DNA from: Bacteroidales bacterium UBA6248
GTDB taxonomy: Bacteria > Bacteroidota > Bacteroidia > Bacteroidales > Lentimicrobiaceae
Reading direction: 5' to 3'
Length of the DNA: 64,000 bases
Assembly (NCBI GenBank): GCA_002441345.1
Contig: DJVU01000055.1
Coordinates: 62,001 to 126,000, forward strand
Positions 36,567 through 47,068 of the stretch are shown here, piece after piece; the first letter of the stretch is position 1, and each line of letters starts with the position of its first letter. Both the position numbers and the translations under genes were made by a program. The notes below the pieces were generated by a model that was given only the letters and a program-made list of their open reading frames with translations, made no database searches and was not told the origin of the DNA.

Positions 36567-39500
36567 TCAGAATGCCGGTTCAACCGGTTTTTTCCGGTTT
36601 CGTCTGAAAATTTCGGAGAACCGGTCGAATTCATATCGGTAATAAACGCCTACGCCTTGCTTGTAGTTGGCGTTGTAAGAAGATATTTCGAAGGGGTTGT
36701 TGGATTTGTTATATGCTTTAACCCTTAATTTTCCGTCGGGGGTAAGTTTAACATCCACTGTTACATCACCAATCAGGTTGTTGGTATTTTGTGCCGTACT
36801 GCTGTTAACAAGGCCAAAATTGCCGTCGATGGTAACCCTGTCATCAAACAGGTGGGTTGAAAGAGCTAATTCCACAGCATCGGTGGTCAGGGCATCTCCG
36901 GTGCGGTAGTTAACGCCAATATCGATGTCGTCGCTGATTTGCGACAGCATACTGCTGAGCTGGGTTGTGATCATTTCGATGGAAGAAGATCCGACGCTTC
37001 CGGCCAGGTTATTGGTTCCGCTAAAACTGAACGACTTCATCAGCAGGAGGGAAACCATCTGTTGTGTCATTGCTACGTTATTAGTGGTGTCGATTGCAGA
37101 AAACACAGCTCTTCGCAGTTCTTCTTCAGCATCGGGCAGACGAATGCTAAAGGAGATATCGGGATTGTACAGATTATTTTTAAGATGGATTACGCAGTTA
37201 ACCGGTACGTTGCGGTTTGCATATTCGGGGATAGCAGCAAGTTCGGGTATTCCTTTGAGTGAAGCCCGGACTTTATAAACAGCCTGAACATTAAGGTCGG
37301 CATCGTAAGGGCTTCCGCTGAAGGAGATGGTACTTCCCCTGTCGATGGTAAAAACTCTGTTCAGAATATTCCGCAGGGTAAACAGGAAGCTTCCTTCCTC
37401 AATAACATATTCTCCGAACATGGTAAAATCGCCCCGCGTATCGATACCCATTCGCAACTGACCGCTGCCTCTGGCTTTAATGTTTCCGATGTTATCGGGC
37501 AGGAAGAGCTGAATTCCGGCATCTTTGTTCACATCCATCATTATGTCGAGGTTAAGCCCGGAGGTTGTTGGTACAAATTTCTGCGGTGTTGCAGCTGAGT
37601 CGCTGGAGTTAACAAACCGGATGTACTCGTTTTCGGAGGCGTCAACGTTGAGGTTGATGGGGATGTAGATGTTTGTCTCTTCATTGGGCCGTGCCCTGAT
37701 GCTTAGTCTGAGGTCATCAAACGGCCCTGAAACGGAAATATTTCCTGTGGCGAACACGCTGCCATAGAACAGTTCGTTGTCGCGAAAGGTAGTATTGAGA
37801 CCTGCGAGATTATTCGCCTGTATATCTATGTCAAGAAACATATCCCTGAAGAAATTGTGCCTCAGTTTGAAGTTCATCAGGCCGGTATTTCCGAGCGAAT
37901 CGTAAATCATAACGTTGGTTGCGCTGATAAGTCCGGGATCAATGGTAACTTTGTCGGCCAGGGAATAGGTTACATTCAGATAGTCGATTTTCAACTGTGT
38001 CCTCAGCAATTCGATATTCCCGGTGAATGCAGGCTTATCGAAGGTGCCGGTCATTTTGATCCCTCCTGTTGCATATCCCCGTAAATCGGAAGCAAAACCC
38101 TTGAGGAATGGATCCAGCGTTGCCAGGTTGTAATTTATGGTGTTGACTGTAAGGTCAAAATTATTGCCTTCATATACTTCGGGGTAGATATATCCTTTGG
38201 CTGAAACCGGGATATGGGTACTGACATTGCCCTGATAGATGACGTTCAGGTCTACCTCGAGTCCCGACCTTGCATTATCCCAGCGCGTATCCAGTTTGGC
38301 ATTGCCGAGTTTTTCCCCGTTAAAGGCAAAGTCGTTGAGCGAAATGGCAGCCTGAATAAGCGGTGTTCCGTAAATGTCGCTGAGCGATAAATTTCCGTCC
38401 AGAATCCCGTCGAAATCCAGTCCCTCTCGGTTTATAAGCAGGTCGGCATTGGAGATGTCGAATTGTTTGAATGTAAGATACAGGACATCTGCAGGATTTT
38501 CGGAGATTCTTCCGTTGATTCCCAACTGCTGAATATTGCCTTTTACAATCAGGTTATCGATTGAAACGGATGTTGAGTCGATGATGACATCGCTGTTTTG
38601 AGTGGTTGTAAACAATGAGTCGTTAACAATAAATTCAGCGTCTGTGATGCTGGAACGAATCCGATGGCCGGGTTCAAATGTGAAAATGCCGTTGATATCT
38701 CCCAGGTTTCGAATGCCTGTTTCGTTGTTTTTCCAGTTGATGTTGTACGTAATGCTGTCGCCGCGCATGCTGGCGATGAATCCAAAATTGTCGATTCCCA
38801 AACGTTGAGGGTTGTCTTCGGTGGGTTCTCTGAAAACGATGGAGGAGGTGCCTGTATTCACTTCCATTGAATTTCCAACGTTTTGTCCTTTGATATACCA
38901 GTTGTTGAATGCAATTCCATTGAAAATAATTTCGTCGGCCTGCCCGTTGAGCAGCATCGTTTGCGTAGCAGAATTAAAACTCCCGAAAAGGTATGTTTTG
39001 GATGATAGGTGGAGCGAAGGCAGAAAAAGCGTAGTAAGATAACTTACATCTTTGATTTCAATGCTGTATTCGAAGTGTTGTTCGGTTGCAATTTTTCTGG
39101 TTGTAGCCGGAGCAGGCTGAAATGAAGGCAGATATGCATTGATGATGTTGAGAAAAGAAGCGTAGAGATCGGAAAATACCAGGTTCCCTGTAAATTCTGC
39201 ATCTGCAAGATCGGAGTTAAGGGTGAGCGATTTAAGACCGGGCTGTGTGACTTTTGTGACGAGTTCGATTTGCTCTACGGGATACAGATCACCCGATTCC
39301 TTATAAAGGGTATTGTAGAAACTGAGGGAGCCAAGCAGGTTGTCGAGGTTTGATCCGGAGAAGTTCAGATTCATGGTTGTGCTCAGGCAGGAGCTGCTGT
39401 CGCGTTCCCAAAGGTTGAGTTTATTCAGGTATGCATTCTCAACGACAGAAACGAAGTCAAAGCGTGGCAGCTCTTCTGAAAAATCGATAAGGCCATTGAA

Positions 39501-41015
39501 ATCCAGATTGATAAGCTCATCCCGAAGACTCAGTTCTCCATTAAATTCCTTGTTGGCAAATTCACCGTTCAGGTTTATGTTGTGAAATTCATTGCCCATG
39601 ATGCCGATACGCTGGACGGTACCACCCAGGGAAGCGCTGATTTCGCCGCCCGAACTTATTCCTCCGTTTATGTCGGAACTGAAATCGAGCAGACCGAGAT
39701 ATTCGGGAGCTTTTACGCTTTTGCCGAGCTGCCAGTTGATTAAGTTTAAGTGTCCGCTGTAGGATACGTTCATCTGCTGATCGGTACGCAGGCTGATGTC
39801 GGTAACGATGGTTCCGGTACCCGTGTTAAACGTGGCGGAAGATACAAAGTCGTTAATAAATCCCGTAAAGTATCCTTTAATCCTTATTTTTCCAATGTTG
39901 GCAACTATTTCGGGGATGCCCAGGGTTTTGTTTCCCGGAAGGGTAAACGAGGAAATATCGTTGTAAGAGGTGGTAAAATCGTTGACTTTCAGGTGGATGA
40001 ATGTCTCATAAATATCCGGAAGTCCATCCATTGAAATGTTGCCGTCGAAGTACGTATTGTCGCGGTATGCGAATCTGAAATTGCGTGCTTTCAGGGAGGC
40101 AACCGTACCCTTTACGTTACCGTGAATTTTTACCGTTTCTGTCATCCCCAGCAGGGAAGGGGCAAAATAGCCTATGTCGCTCAGATGCAGCGTGGTACGG
40201 TCGAAATCTCCCGACATATTTACACTGTCGATAAAATGCTGGTATGCCTGGTAGCCGTTGTGCCTGAATTTTATGCTGGCGTTTATTACTGATTCCGGAG
40301 TAACGAGATGTAATTGCCGGGCAACGATGGAGTCGCTGCTAATCAGGCAATTTGCATTCATTCGGTTGAGTGTGAATCCGGATTTTTCAACCATTGAAAG
40401 CTCCCGGATTGAGGCGGTTATGCTATCCTGACCCAGGTGCAGCCTGCGTATATCGAGGTTCAGATTTTTAATTTCCAGGTGGTTGTAATCCATGCCCGTT
40501 TCCTGCGGTTCATGCAGCTCGTTGTGGTAGGAAAATGCAGAGTTGGAAAGTTTTATTCCTGAGATGCCTATTTGCCAGGGTTTGCTCACTTTTTCTCCGG
40601 CAGAGGGTTCTTTGGCTCCGCCAAAATAATCGGCCAGAAATGCATAATTCACCAGGCTGTCGGAGGCATAGCGGACGATGTTGACTTGCGCATCGGTAAG
40701 GCTTATGCCAAAGATACCGAGGTATTTGCGCCGTGTGTCTATTTTCCCGATGTCGAGGCGAATCCTTGATGTCTTTAAAATTGTTTGCTTATGCTGATCT
40801 TCTATCACGACACCCAGCAGTTCAACATCGAGAAACCAGGATATATCCACCGATTGAACAGAGATGCGGGTGTTGAGTTCCTTTGAAAGGTAACCGGTAA
40901 GCAGATGCACCACTTTTGTCTGAACCGCGCTTGTTCTGAAAACGCCGTAAAGCAGGCTCAGGGTCAGCAGAATGGAGACCAGAGTGGTGACTGATATTTG
41001 AAGGGTCTTTTTGAT
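36567..41015 (-). CDS. tamB: TamB-like translocation/assembly module protein (non-canonical start proposed)
   Basis: A huge envelope-spanning protein with a long beta-taco groove, implicated in lipid transport to or protein assembly in the outer membrane. The C-terminal DUF490 region (~1130-1460) includes GSFLFTLRNILNRVFTIDRGSTISFSGSPYDADLNVQAVY and VMSQ-type helices (MTQQMVSLLLMKSFS). Canonical start codons give only a 1448-aa protein from a GTG at 40913, which lacks the anchor. But the open frame continues upstream, encoding KKTLQISVTTLVSILLTLSLLYGVFRTSAVQTK, a perfect TamB signal anchor. No ATG, GTG or TTG exists there; an ATC at 41015 (then Lys-Lys-Thr) is the best start. The coordinates given assume that ATC. 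Divergent from tsaD, a usual Bacteroidota arrangement. Confidence 0.87.
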   Translation of the reverse strand: MKKTLQISVTTLVSILLTLSLLYGVFRTSAVQTKVVHLLTGYLSKELNTRISVQSVDISWFLDVELLGVVIEDQHKQTILKTSRIRLDIGKIDTRRKYLGIFGISLTDAQVNIVRYASDSLVNYAFLADYFGGAKEPSAGEKVSKPWQIGISGIKLSNSAFSYHNELHEPQETGMDYNHLEIKNLNLDIRRLHLGQDSITASIRELSMVEKSGFTLNRMNANCLISSDSIVARQLHLVTPESVINASIKFRHNGYQAYQHFIDSVNMSGDFDRTTLHLSDIGYFAPSLLGMTETVKIHGNVKGTVASLKARNFRFAYRDNTYFDGNISMDGLPDIYETFIHLKVNDFTTSYNDISSFTLPGNKTLGIPEIVANIGKIRIKGYFTGFINDFVSSATFNTGTGTIVTDISLRTDQQMNVSYSGHLNLINWQLGKSVKAPEYLGLLDFSSDINGGISSGGEISASLGGTVQRIGIMGNEFHNINLNGEFANKEFNGELSLRDELINLDFNGLIDFSEELPRFDFVSVVENAYLNKLNLWERDSSSCLSTTMNLNFSGSNLDNLLGSLSFYNTLYKESGDLYPVEQIELVTKVTQPGLKSLTLNSDLADAEFTGNLVFSDLYASFLNIINAYLPSFQPAPATTRKIATEQHFEYSIEIKDVSYLTTLFLPSLHLSSKTYLFGSFNSATQTMLLNGQADEIIFNGIAFNNWYIKGQNVGNSMEVNTGTSSIVFREPTEDNPQRLGIDNFGFIASMRGDSITYNINWKNNETGIRNLGDINGIFTFEPGHRIRSSITDAEFIVNDSLFTTTQNSDVIIDSTSVSIDNLIVKGNIQQLGINGRISENPADVLYLTFKQFDISNADLLINREGLDFDGILDGNLSLSDIYGTPLIQAAISLNDFAFNGEKLGNAKLDTRWDNARSGLEVDLNVIYQGNVSTHIPVSAKGYIYPEVYEGNNFDLTVNTINYNLATLDPFLKGFASDLRGYATGGIKMTGTFDKPAFTGNIELLRTQLKIDYLNVTYSLADKVTIDPGLISATNVMIYDSLGNTGLMNFKLRHNFFRDMFLDIDIQANNLAGLNTTFRDNELFYGSVFATGNISVSGPFDDLRLSIRARPNEETNIYIPINLNVDASENEYIRFVNSSDSAATPQKFVPTTSGLNLDIMMDVNKDAGIQLFLPDNIGNIKARGSGQLRMGIDTRGDFTMFGEYVIEEGSFLFTLRNILNRVFTIDRGSTISFSGSPYDADLNVQAVYKVRASLKGIPELAAIPEYANRNVPVNCVIHLKNNLYNPDISFSIRLPDAEEELRRAVFSAIDTTNNVAMTQQMVSLLLMKSFSFSGTNNLAGSVGSSSIEMITTQLSSMLSQISDDIDIGVNYRTGDALTTDAVELALSTHLFDDRVTIDGNFGLVNSSTAQNTNNLIGDVTVDVKLTPDGKLRVKAYNKSNNPFEISSYNANYKQGVGVYYRYEFDRFSEIFRRNRKKPVEPAF

Positions 41016-41022
41016 AACTTTG
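41015..41022 (+). promoter_or_regulatory. Possible -7 promoter box for tsaD
   Basis: TAACTTTG matches TAnnTTTG but lies 180 nt from the ATG at 41202. It overlaps the proposed tamB start codon on the other strand. Confidence 0.3.
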
Positions 41023-41201
41023 CAGTGTTAAATTACCCTGGAGTTAATATTTCATCCGGCAGTCCGGCAAGTTACGAACCGGAGCACCGGAACGTTAAAA
41101 GCGGAATTAACTTACAAAGGTCAGAAAAATCGGTATACTGAGCTTAATGCAGGTACAGATTTTCTTCACTTTTCAGGTAGTTACAGAATAAACGAAAAAT
41201 T

Positions 41202-42233
41202 ATGCCGGTTTATATACTTGGAATTGAATCATCGTGTGATGATACTTCTGCTGCGGTTCTCTGCGATACTGCCATTCGTTCGAACGTAATTGCGAATCAG
41301 CAGGTGCACGCCAGTTTCGGGGGTGTGGTACCTGAGCTTGCATCCCGGGCTCATCAGCAAAACATCATTCCCGTGATTGATGAGGCCATCCGGCGTGCCG
41401 GTATTTCCCGTCACGATCTGAGTGCAGTTGCATTCACACGGGGTCCGGGTTTACTCGGATCGTTGCTTGTAGGAACCAGTTTTGCCAAGTCTTTCGCACT
41501 TGCACTGGGTATACCTCTGCTTGAGGTAGATCATATGCAGGCTCATATTCTTGCTCATTTTATCCGCGAAGCGGATTCGCCCGATCCGGTGCCCCCGTTC
41601 CCGTTCCTGTGCCTTACCGTTTCGGGAGGGCATACACAAATTGTTCGCATCGATGATCATTTCAGAATGGAAGTGATTGGGCAGACTATTGACGATGCAG
41701 CCGGCGAAGCATTTGACAAGGCGGCAAAAATTATGGGACTTCCATATCCGGGCGGGCCGTTAATAGATAAGCTGGGGAAAGAAGGTAACCGGGATGCATT
41801 TACGTTTGCACGGCCTCATATTCCAGCCCTTGATTACAGCTTCAGCGGTTTAAAGACCTCATTTCTTTACTTTCTTCGCGACAAGCTTAAGGAGGATGAG
41901 CAGTTCATTGAAAAGAACAAGGCCGACCTCTGTGCATCCATACAATCGGCAATTGTCGACGCGCTGATGGATAAGCTCCTGAAAGCCGTTGATGAAACGG
42001 GGATCCGCCACGTAGCGGTAGCCGGAGGAGTGTCTGCCAATTCAGCCCTGAGGGCCGCATTTCTTAAACAACAGGAGATGGGCGTTTTTACAGCTTATAT
42101 TCCTGAATTTCAATTTACCACGGATAATGCGGCCATGATAGCCATAGCAGGATATTTCAAATACCAGCGTTCGGAGTTTGCCGGCTATTCTGTATCTCCC
42201 TATTCAAGGGCAGGCAGCCGGAGCCAGGTTTAA
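41202..42233 (+). CDS. tsaD: tRNA N6-threonylcarbamoyladenosine transferase TsaD
   Basis: Transfers the threonylcarbamoyl group from TC-AMP to A37 of ANN-decoding tRNAs, with TsaB and TsaE. 343 aa, typical length. Features: ILGIESSCDDTSAAVL at the N-terminus, ASRAHQQNIIPV, metal ligands His111 and His115 in DHMQAHILAHF, VSGGHTQIV, the GEAFDKAAKIMGLPYPGGPLID loop, and the C-terminal GGVSANSALRA plus FTTDNAAMIA with the metal Asp. Essential and conserved, so the start is well defined. Convergent with the lipoprotein gene (gap 23 bp) and divergent from tamB. Confidence 0.98.
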   Translation: MPVYILGIESSCDDTSAAVLCDTAIRSNVIANQQVHASFGGVVPELASRAHQQNIIPVIDEAIRRAGISRHDLSAVAFTRGPGLLGSLLVGTSFAKSFALALGIPLLEVDHMQAHILAHFIREADSPDPVPPFPFLCLTVSGGHTQIVRIDDHFRMEVIGQTIDDAAGEAFDKAAKIMGLPYPGGPLIDKLGKEGNRDAFTFARPHIPALDYSFSGLKTSFLYFLRDKLKEDEQFIEKNKADLCASIQSAIVDALMDKLLKAVDETGIRHVAVAGGVSANSALRAAFLKQQEMGVFTAYIPEFQFTTDNAAMIAIAGYFKYQRSEFAGYSVSPYSRAGSRSQV

Positions 42234-42256
42234 CTATGCTGTGGCTGAAGAATCTG

Positions 42257-43108
42257 CTATTCCAGTCTGATAAAACCTTCGCTGCGGCTTAGCCGAAGTT
42301 TTCCGGAAATCCTGTCGAATTCAAATTTGCGGTAAGGAATACTGCCTTGCGGCATATTTTTGCTTATGTACTCATTAAGCAGGTAGTTGTGAAAATTGAA
42401 GGCATTCAGGTAGCCGGTATTACGGGCGGCTTCATACAGGTCAAACACTGTAAGGCTGTCGATGGTAAACAGGTATTTTACCTCGCCGGAGATGGCGAAA
42501 TACCTGAAGCCGGCATCGTAACGGTCGCTTGCTGTGTGGCTTTTAAAAAGCACCTGCATCACGGAGTCGTTGTGGTTAAGCCCCGTTACCTCGTGCCAGG
42601 TATTGATGTTTACGCTGGTAATGTAGAACTCGTGGCGGTATATGTCTTCATCACTGAATCGTGATTCGTCTCTTATGGGGGTATAGAACTCCTCCAGCTC
42701 CAACTGAGCCAGGTTCAGGATTATTTGTTTGTTGCCGTTTTCAAGAAACTCATGTATGTTCTGGTCGCGGTAAACTTTATATCCCAGTTGTCTGAGGCCG
42801 TATGCCATTCCGGAACCGTAGCCCTCTGTAAAGAGGGTGTCGTCAATATTTTTAATAAGATCGGTATAATTCAGCAGAACAGATTTTCGCTCGTTTTCGT
42901 TCAAAGAGTCGGGGTTGATGGAGTCGGGAACTTTAAATCCCGCCTTATAAATCATGTCGGGCAGAATGAGCATGATTGATGCTTTGCTTTTCTGCGTATG
43001 GTACTCGTGTGCCAGCCGGCGCTCCGTTGAACAGGAGGTCAGCAGTAAAATCAGGCCTGCCAGCACAGCGACAGGCCTGATTTCTGTTAAGGTTCGTTTA
43101 GCTGACAT
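42257..43108 (-). CDS. Lipoprotein of unknown function, last gene of the parC operon
   Basis: A 283-aa predicted lipoprotein: SPII signal with lipobox Cys at residue 26 (GLILLLTSC), then a charged mixed alpha/beta domain. I see no recognised catalytic motif. Part of its sequence (QIILNLAQLELEEFYTPIRDESRFSDEDIYRHEFYITSVNINTWHEV) suggests a soluble folded domain in the periplasm or on the outer membrane. It starts 8 bases after the stop of the flavodiiron gene and probably shares its transcript. The role in relation to parC or fprA is unknown; shared expression may be accidental. Confidence 0.85.
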   Translation of the reverse strand: MSAKRTLTEIRPVAVLAGLILLLTSCSTERRLAHEYHTQKSKASIMLILPDMIYKAGFKVPDSINPDSLNENERKSVLLNYTDLIKNIDDTLFTEGYGSGMAYGLRQLGYKVYRDQNIHEFLENGNKQIILNLAQLELEEFYTPIRDESRFSDEDIYRHEFYITSVNINTWHEVTGLNHNDSVMQVLFKSHTASDRYDAGFRYFAISGEVKYLFTIDSLTVFDLYEAARNTGYLNAFNFHNYLLNEYISKNMPQGSIPYRKFEFDRISGKLRLSRSEGFIRLE

Positions 43109-43116
43109 AGGTGTGT

Positions 43117-44340
43117 TCAGACTTGTTCTGCTTTCCCTGTAGCTTCCTGCAGTGCCAGGCCAAAGCCATGGCCAAATTCTCTGGCTTTTTCCAGTTCGGA
43201 GCTGTCGGGCGTAAATTTGATGAACATGTTCTTATTATATACATTGAGTTTCAGATTCTTCAGGTTTGATTCGATCATACCTGCTCCTTCACCGCTCCAT
43301 CCGAAAGAGCCAAATGCGGCAGCCAGTTTACCACGGTCACGGATTGGATTGATAAGAGCGAATACCTGATAAATCTGTGGGAGTATGTTCTGGTTAATGG
43401 TTGGCGAACCGAGCAGAACTCCCGAAGACTTTGCCAGCTGCTCATCGATGCTGCCGGCATCCATTTTTTCGATATCGGCGACAAAAACTTCAATATTGCC
43501 CGATTGCCTGATGCCATCTGCTATACCCATTGCCAGCTCTCCTGTATTATGATAGGCCGAAACGTAGGCAATAAATACCCGGTTAGCCTGAGGATTGCCC
43601 AGTGTCTCCTTTGCCCACTGCTCCGACATATCCACGTATCGTTTCCAGTTTTTCCTGAGTATGGGGCCGTGGCCGGTACAAATCGTTGCAATGTCGAGTG
43701 GACGGATTTTCTCAATGGCCTTGAGCATAAATTTACTGAAGGGTTTCAGAATTACATCAAAGTAATACTTGAACGAGTCGTCGTAGTTGTCAACAAGATC
43801 CTCAAACATCGCATCGGAGCAGTAATGGGCGCCGAATGAGTCGCATGTAAAGAGTATACGGTCTTCTTCAAGCCAGGTGTAGATGGAGTCAGGCCAGTGC
43901 AGATTTGGGGCATTGAAGAATCGGAGGGTTTTATTCCCGAGGGAGAGGGTATCTCCGTCTTTTACCTGAAGGAAGCGGAAATCGTTTCCAAACATGTCTT
44001 TCAGGTATCTGTATGCATTGCCGCTGCCCACAACGGTTGCGTGCGGGGCGATTTTCAGAAGGTTTGCCAGATTTCCGGAGTGGTCGGGTTCGGTGTGGTC
44101 GAGAATGATGTATTCAATTTCGGAAGGATTGCAAACCTGCCTGATTTTAGCTTCATAAACACTCCAGAATTTCTCTTTGGCAGTTTCAACGATCGCTTTT
44201 TTCTCTGCATTGATGAAGTAGGAATTGTAGGTGGTTCCGTAAAGCGTTTCCATTACCACATCAAACGTAACGATGTCGCGGTCGAGTACCCCGATCCAGC
44301 TTACATCCGGGGTAATTTCAAGTACTTTATTGTCTGTCAT
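43117..44340 (-). CDS. Flavodiiron protein (FprA-type A-type flavoprotein)
   Basis: Reduces O2 to water and/or NO to N2O with electrons from rubredoxin or a similar donor, protecting an anaerobe. 407 aa: N-terminal metallo-beta-lactamase-like diiron domain with HTEPDHSG (H-x-E-x-D-H ligands, ~82-88), APNLHWPDS (~150) and a third ligand region [10 protein letters not shown]-terminal flavodoxin domain with the FMN loop [21 protein letters not shown] and [11 protein letters not shown], then [16 protein letters not shown]. No C-terminal rubredoxin domain, so an external rubredoxin is expected. It sits 22 bp behind parC, and co-transcription with ParC and a lipoprotein is likely. The O2/NO preference cannot be judged from sequence. 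Confidence 0.94.
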   Translation of the reverse strand: MTDNKVLEITPDVSWIGVLDRDIVTFDVVMETLYGTTYNSYFINAEKKAIVETAKEKFWSVYEAKIRQVCNPSEIEYIILDHTEPDHSGNLANLLKIAPHATVVGSGNAYRYLKDMFGNDFRFLQVKDGDTLSLGNKTLRFFNAPNLHWPDSIYTWLEEDRILFTCDSFGAHYCSDAMFEDLVDNYDDSFKYYFDVILKPFSKFMLKAIEKIRPLDIATICTGHGPILRKNWKRYVDMSEQWAKETLGNPQANRVFIAYVSAYHNTGELAMGIADGIRQSGNIEVFVADIEKMDAGSIDEQLAKSSGVLLGSPTINQNILPQIYQVFALINPIRDRGKLAAAFGSFGWSGEGAGMIESNLKNLKLNVYNKNMFIKFTPDSSELEKAREFGHGFGLALQEATGKAEQV

Positions 44341-44362
44341 AGTTTTATTATCGTGTTAATTG

Positions 44363-47038
44363 TTAAAAATCTATGGTCATCTGCTTGGCATCGTCATCCG
44401 GCGGCAGTTTTCGATCTGTGTGCGATGGAAGTTCCAGAGACTTTGTTTCCGGTTCAGGTGCTTCAACAGGTTCCTGTTCTTCCTCTCCGGGAGGGGTGTA
44501 AGGTATTGGATCAAGCATTCCGATCTTCTTTATGGCACTGGTAGTAAGGCGTTTGCCTTTCGCCCGGTAACTTTTAACGTCAATAAACTCTGCAGCATTG
44601 ATTTCTTCAACGTCGATGACTTTACCGTTGAGCTTTTCGTCAAAAATCATCTGGAATCTGGGCAGCCAGTCGGTAGAAGCGGCAACAAGTTTGGAAGATT
44701 CCTCTTCGCCAAGGAAATCCACTTTTTTATCGCTGATTTCCACCTGGAAACGCTTCAGGTAGTAATACTGTTTCTCCCCATTGAAGTAAACGGCTGTTAC
44801 CGGCTTATTTACGTTCAGTTTTTCGATGATAAGCAGGTCTTCATCAAAATGGTTGGTAAGGTCGAAGTTATAGAGTTTATAGCTTCCTGACTGCATGATT
44901 GTCAGGATTTTATCGTCGCCTGCGAAAGCTCCGAGAAGTTTTCCGCGTCCTTCGGTATTCAAGCGTCGTATGGATTCATCGAACCAGATGTCGCGGGCCC
45001 CCAGGGTTGAAACGCCGGCTTCAGCCTGCAGAATTTTCTTTACGGCATATTTGGTCAGCGTATTGCCTTTTGAATTCCGGCCTTTGATTGAAAGAGTGCT
45101 GAAGTCGAAGTCGAAGATTGCCTTTTTCAGTTTTGGCCTGGGTTTCAGCAAGACTTTTATAACTTCGGCCTCACCGTTGGGATTGGCTGTAAAGTAGAGC
45201 ACTTTCGAGCCTTTGGTGCCCTGAGTAAGGTCGTACTCCTTATCTCGCGTAACTCCGAGTACCGAAAAGCGCTTTACGAATGCACCACCGCTTTTTCCAT
45301 CCTGATATACCATATTATAAACAGTACGTTCATCGTTTTTCCGGAATATGTCGATGTGGATAATGTTCTCTCCAACGAAGAATTTCTCGGCCACTCGTGT
45401 AACGAGCAGTGTTCCGTCTTCCCGGAAAGCGATAATATCGTCGATGTCGGAGCAGTCACAGACAAACTCATCCTTTTTCAGGGATGTGCCTGCGAAGCCT
45501 TCGGCACGGTTCACATAAAGTTTTTGCGTAGCGGCGGCTACCATTACGGCTTCGATGGTGTCGAAGTTTCTGAGTTCGGTTCGTCTTTCCCGGCCTTTTC
45601 CATACTTCCGTTTTATATTCCGGAAGTATTCGATGGTGTATTCGGTAAGGTTGGCCAGGTAGTGCTCAACCTGGGCTTTTTCATCGCTCAGGTTCTTCAT
45701 AAGCTCATCGGCTTTAAACGCATTGAATTTTGAAATGCGTTTAATCCTGATTTCGGTGAGTTTCAGAATGTCGTCGGTGGTGATTACGCGGTAGAATCCG
45801 GGTTTGTAAGGTTCGAGGCCTTTGTCGATAGAAGTAAGTACTTCTTCCCAGCTGCCGCATTCTTCTATATCGCGGTAGATACGGTTTTCGATGAATATTT
45901 TTTCGAGCGACGAATATAGCAGGCTTTCCATCAGCTCCCTGTGCCGGATTTCAAGTTCGGTTTTAAGGAGTTCCATGGTGTTGAACGTTGAAATGGCCAG
46001 CATTTCTTTCACATCCAGGAAGCGTGGTTTACTGTCTTTAATTACGCAGTTATTGGGAGAGATGGAAATTTCGCAATCCGTAAAGGCGTATAGGGCATCA
46101 ATTGTAGTATCTGGCGAAACTCCGGGCATCAGCTGTATGAGTATTTCAACATTTTGCGCGGTATTGTCGTCAATTTTCCGGATTTTAATCTTTCCTTTAT
46201 CGTTTGCACTTACAATGCTGTCGATCAGGCTTTCGGTGGTGACGCCAAACGGGAGCTCGGTTATAACCAGTGTTTTTTTGTCGAGCTGGCTGATTTTGGC
46301 ACGCACTCTTACCTTTCCGCCTCTGAGTCCGCCGTTGTACCGTGAGCAGTCGGCCTGTCCTCCTGCCGGGAAATCGGGAAACAGTTCAAAATCTTTACCC
46401 TGCAGAACCTTGATGGAGGCGTCGATAAGTTCGTTGAAGTTGTGCGGGAGAATTTTTGAAGCAAGTCCCACGGCGATTCCTTCTACACCTTGTGCCAGCA
46501 AAAGGGGAAATTTTACGGGTAGGGTGACGGGTTCCTTGTTACGCCCGTCGTACGATAGTTTCCAGGTTGTGGTCTTTGGGTTAAAAACAACATCGAGTGC
46601 AAACTTGCTCAGGCGTGCTTCGATATACCTTGGTGCTGCCGCGCTGTCGCCGGTATGAATGTTTCCCCAGTTTCCCTGGGTGTCGATAAGCAGTTCTTTT
46701 TGACCAAGCTGTACCAAAGCATCCCCGATGGAAGCGTCGCCATGGGGATGGTATTTCATGGTATGCCCGATGATATTTGCGACTTTGTTGTAGCGGCCGT
46801 CGTCGAGCTCGTACATGGCATGCATGATACGCCGCTGAACCGGCTTAAAGCCGTCGATAATTTCGGGTACGGCACGTTCGAGGATAACGTATGATGCGTA
46901 ATCAAGAAACCAGTTTTCATACATGCCCGAAAGCTGGAGAATTTTATGCATCTCCACCGTTTCGCCTTCCTGCTGTACTTCCGGAATTTCTTCCGGTAAT
47001 AATTCTTCTGCTTCGTTATTGGTTATATTTTCTTCCAT
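44363..47038 (-). CDS. parC: DNA topoisomerase IV subunit A
   Basis: Breakage-reunion subunit of topoisomerase IV, which decatenates daughter chromosomes. 891 aa: an acidic N-terminal extension (~1-30), winged helix with DGFKPVQRRIMHAMYELDDGRYNKVANIIGHTMKYHPHGDASIGDALVQLGQ, catalytic Tyr138 in AAAPRYIEARLS, the coiled coil/tower, and a long C-terminal domain (~500-890) that ends in an acidic, Pro-rich tail (TPPGEEEQEPVEAPEPE). The C-terminal DNA-wrapping repeats lack the GyrA box seen in gyrase, which favours ParC over GyrA. No parE nearby. It is second in a tight operon after the BatA-like gene (30-bp gap). Confidence 0.9.
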   Translation of the reverse strand: MEENITNNEAEELLPEEIPEVQQEGETVEMHKILQLSGMYENWFLDYASYVILERAVPEIIDGFKPVQRRIMHAMYELDDGRYNKVANIIGHTMKYHPHGDASIGDALVQLGQKELLIDTQGNWGNIHTGDSAAAPRYIEARLSKFALDVVFNPKTTTWKLSYDGRNKEPVTLPVKFPLLLAQGVEGIAVGLASKILPHNFNELIDASIKVLQGKDFELFPDFPAGGQADCSRYNGGLRGGKVRVRAKISQLDKKTLVITELPFGVTTESLIDSIVSANDKGKIKIRKIDDNTAQNVEILIQLMPGVSPDTTIDALYAFTDCEISISPNNCVIKDSKPRFLDVKEMLAISTFNTMELLKTELEIRHRELMESLLYSSLEKIFIENRIYRDIEECGSWEEVLTSIDKGLEPYKPGFYRVITTDDILKLTEIRIKRISKFNAFKADELMKNLSDEKAQVEHYLANLTEYTIEYFRNIKRKYGKGRERRTELRNFDTIEAVMVAAATQKLYVNRAEGFAGTSLKKDEFVCDCSDIDDIIAFREDGTLLVTRVAEKFFVGENIIHIDIFRKNDERTVYNMVYQDGKSGGAFVKRFSVLGVTRDKEYDLTQGTKGSKVLYFTANPNGEAEVIKVLLKPRPKLKKAIFDFDFSTLSIKGRNSKGNTLTKYAVKKILQAEAGVSTLGARDIWFDESIRRLNTEGRGKLLGAFAGDDKILTIMQSGSYKLYNFDLTNHFDEDLLIIEKLNVNKPVTAVYFNGEKQYYYLKRFQVEISDKKVDFLGEEESSKLVAASTDWLPRFQMIFDEKLNGKVIDVEEINAAEFIDVKSYRAKGKRLTTSAIKKIGMLDPIPYTPPGEEEQEPVEAPEPETKSLELPSHTDRKLPPDDDAKQMTIDF

Positions 47039-47068
47039 ATTCTATTAATTCTATCCCCTGATGTGCGG

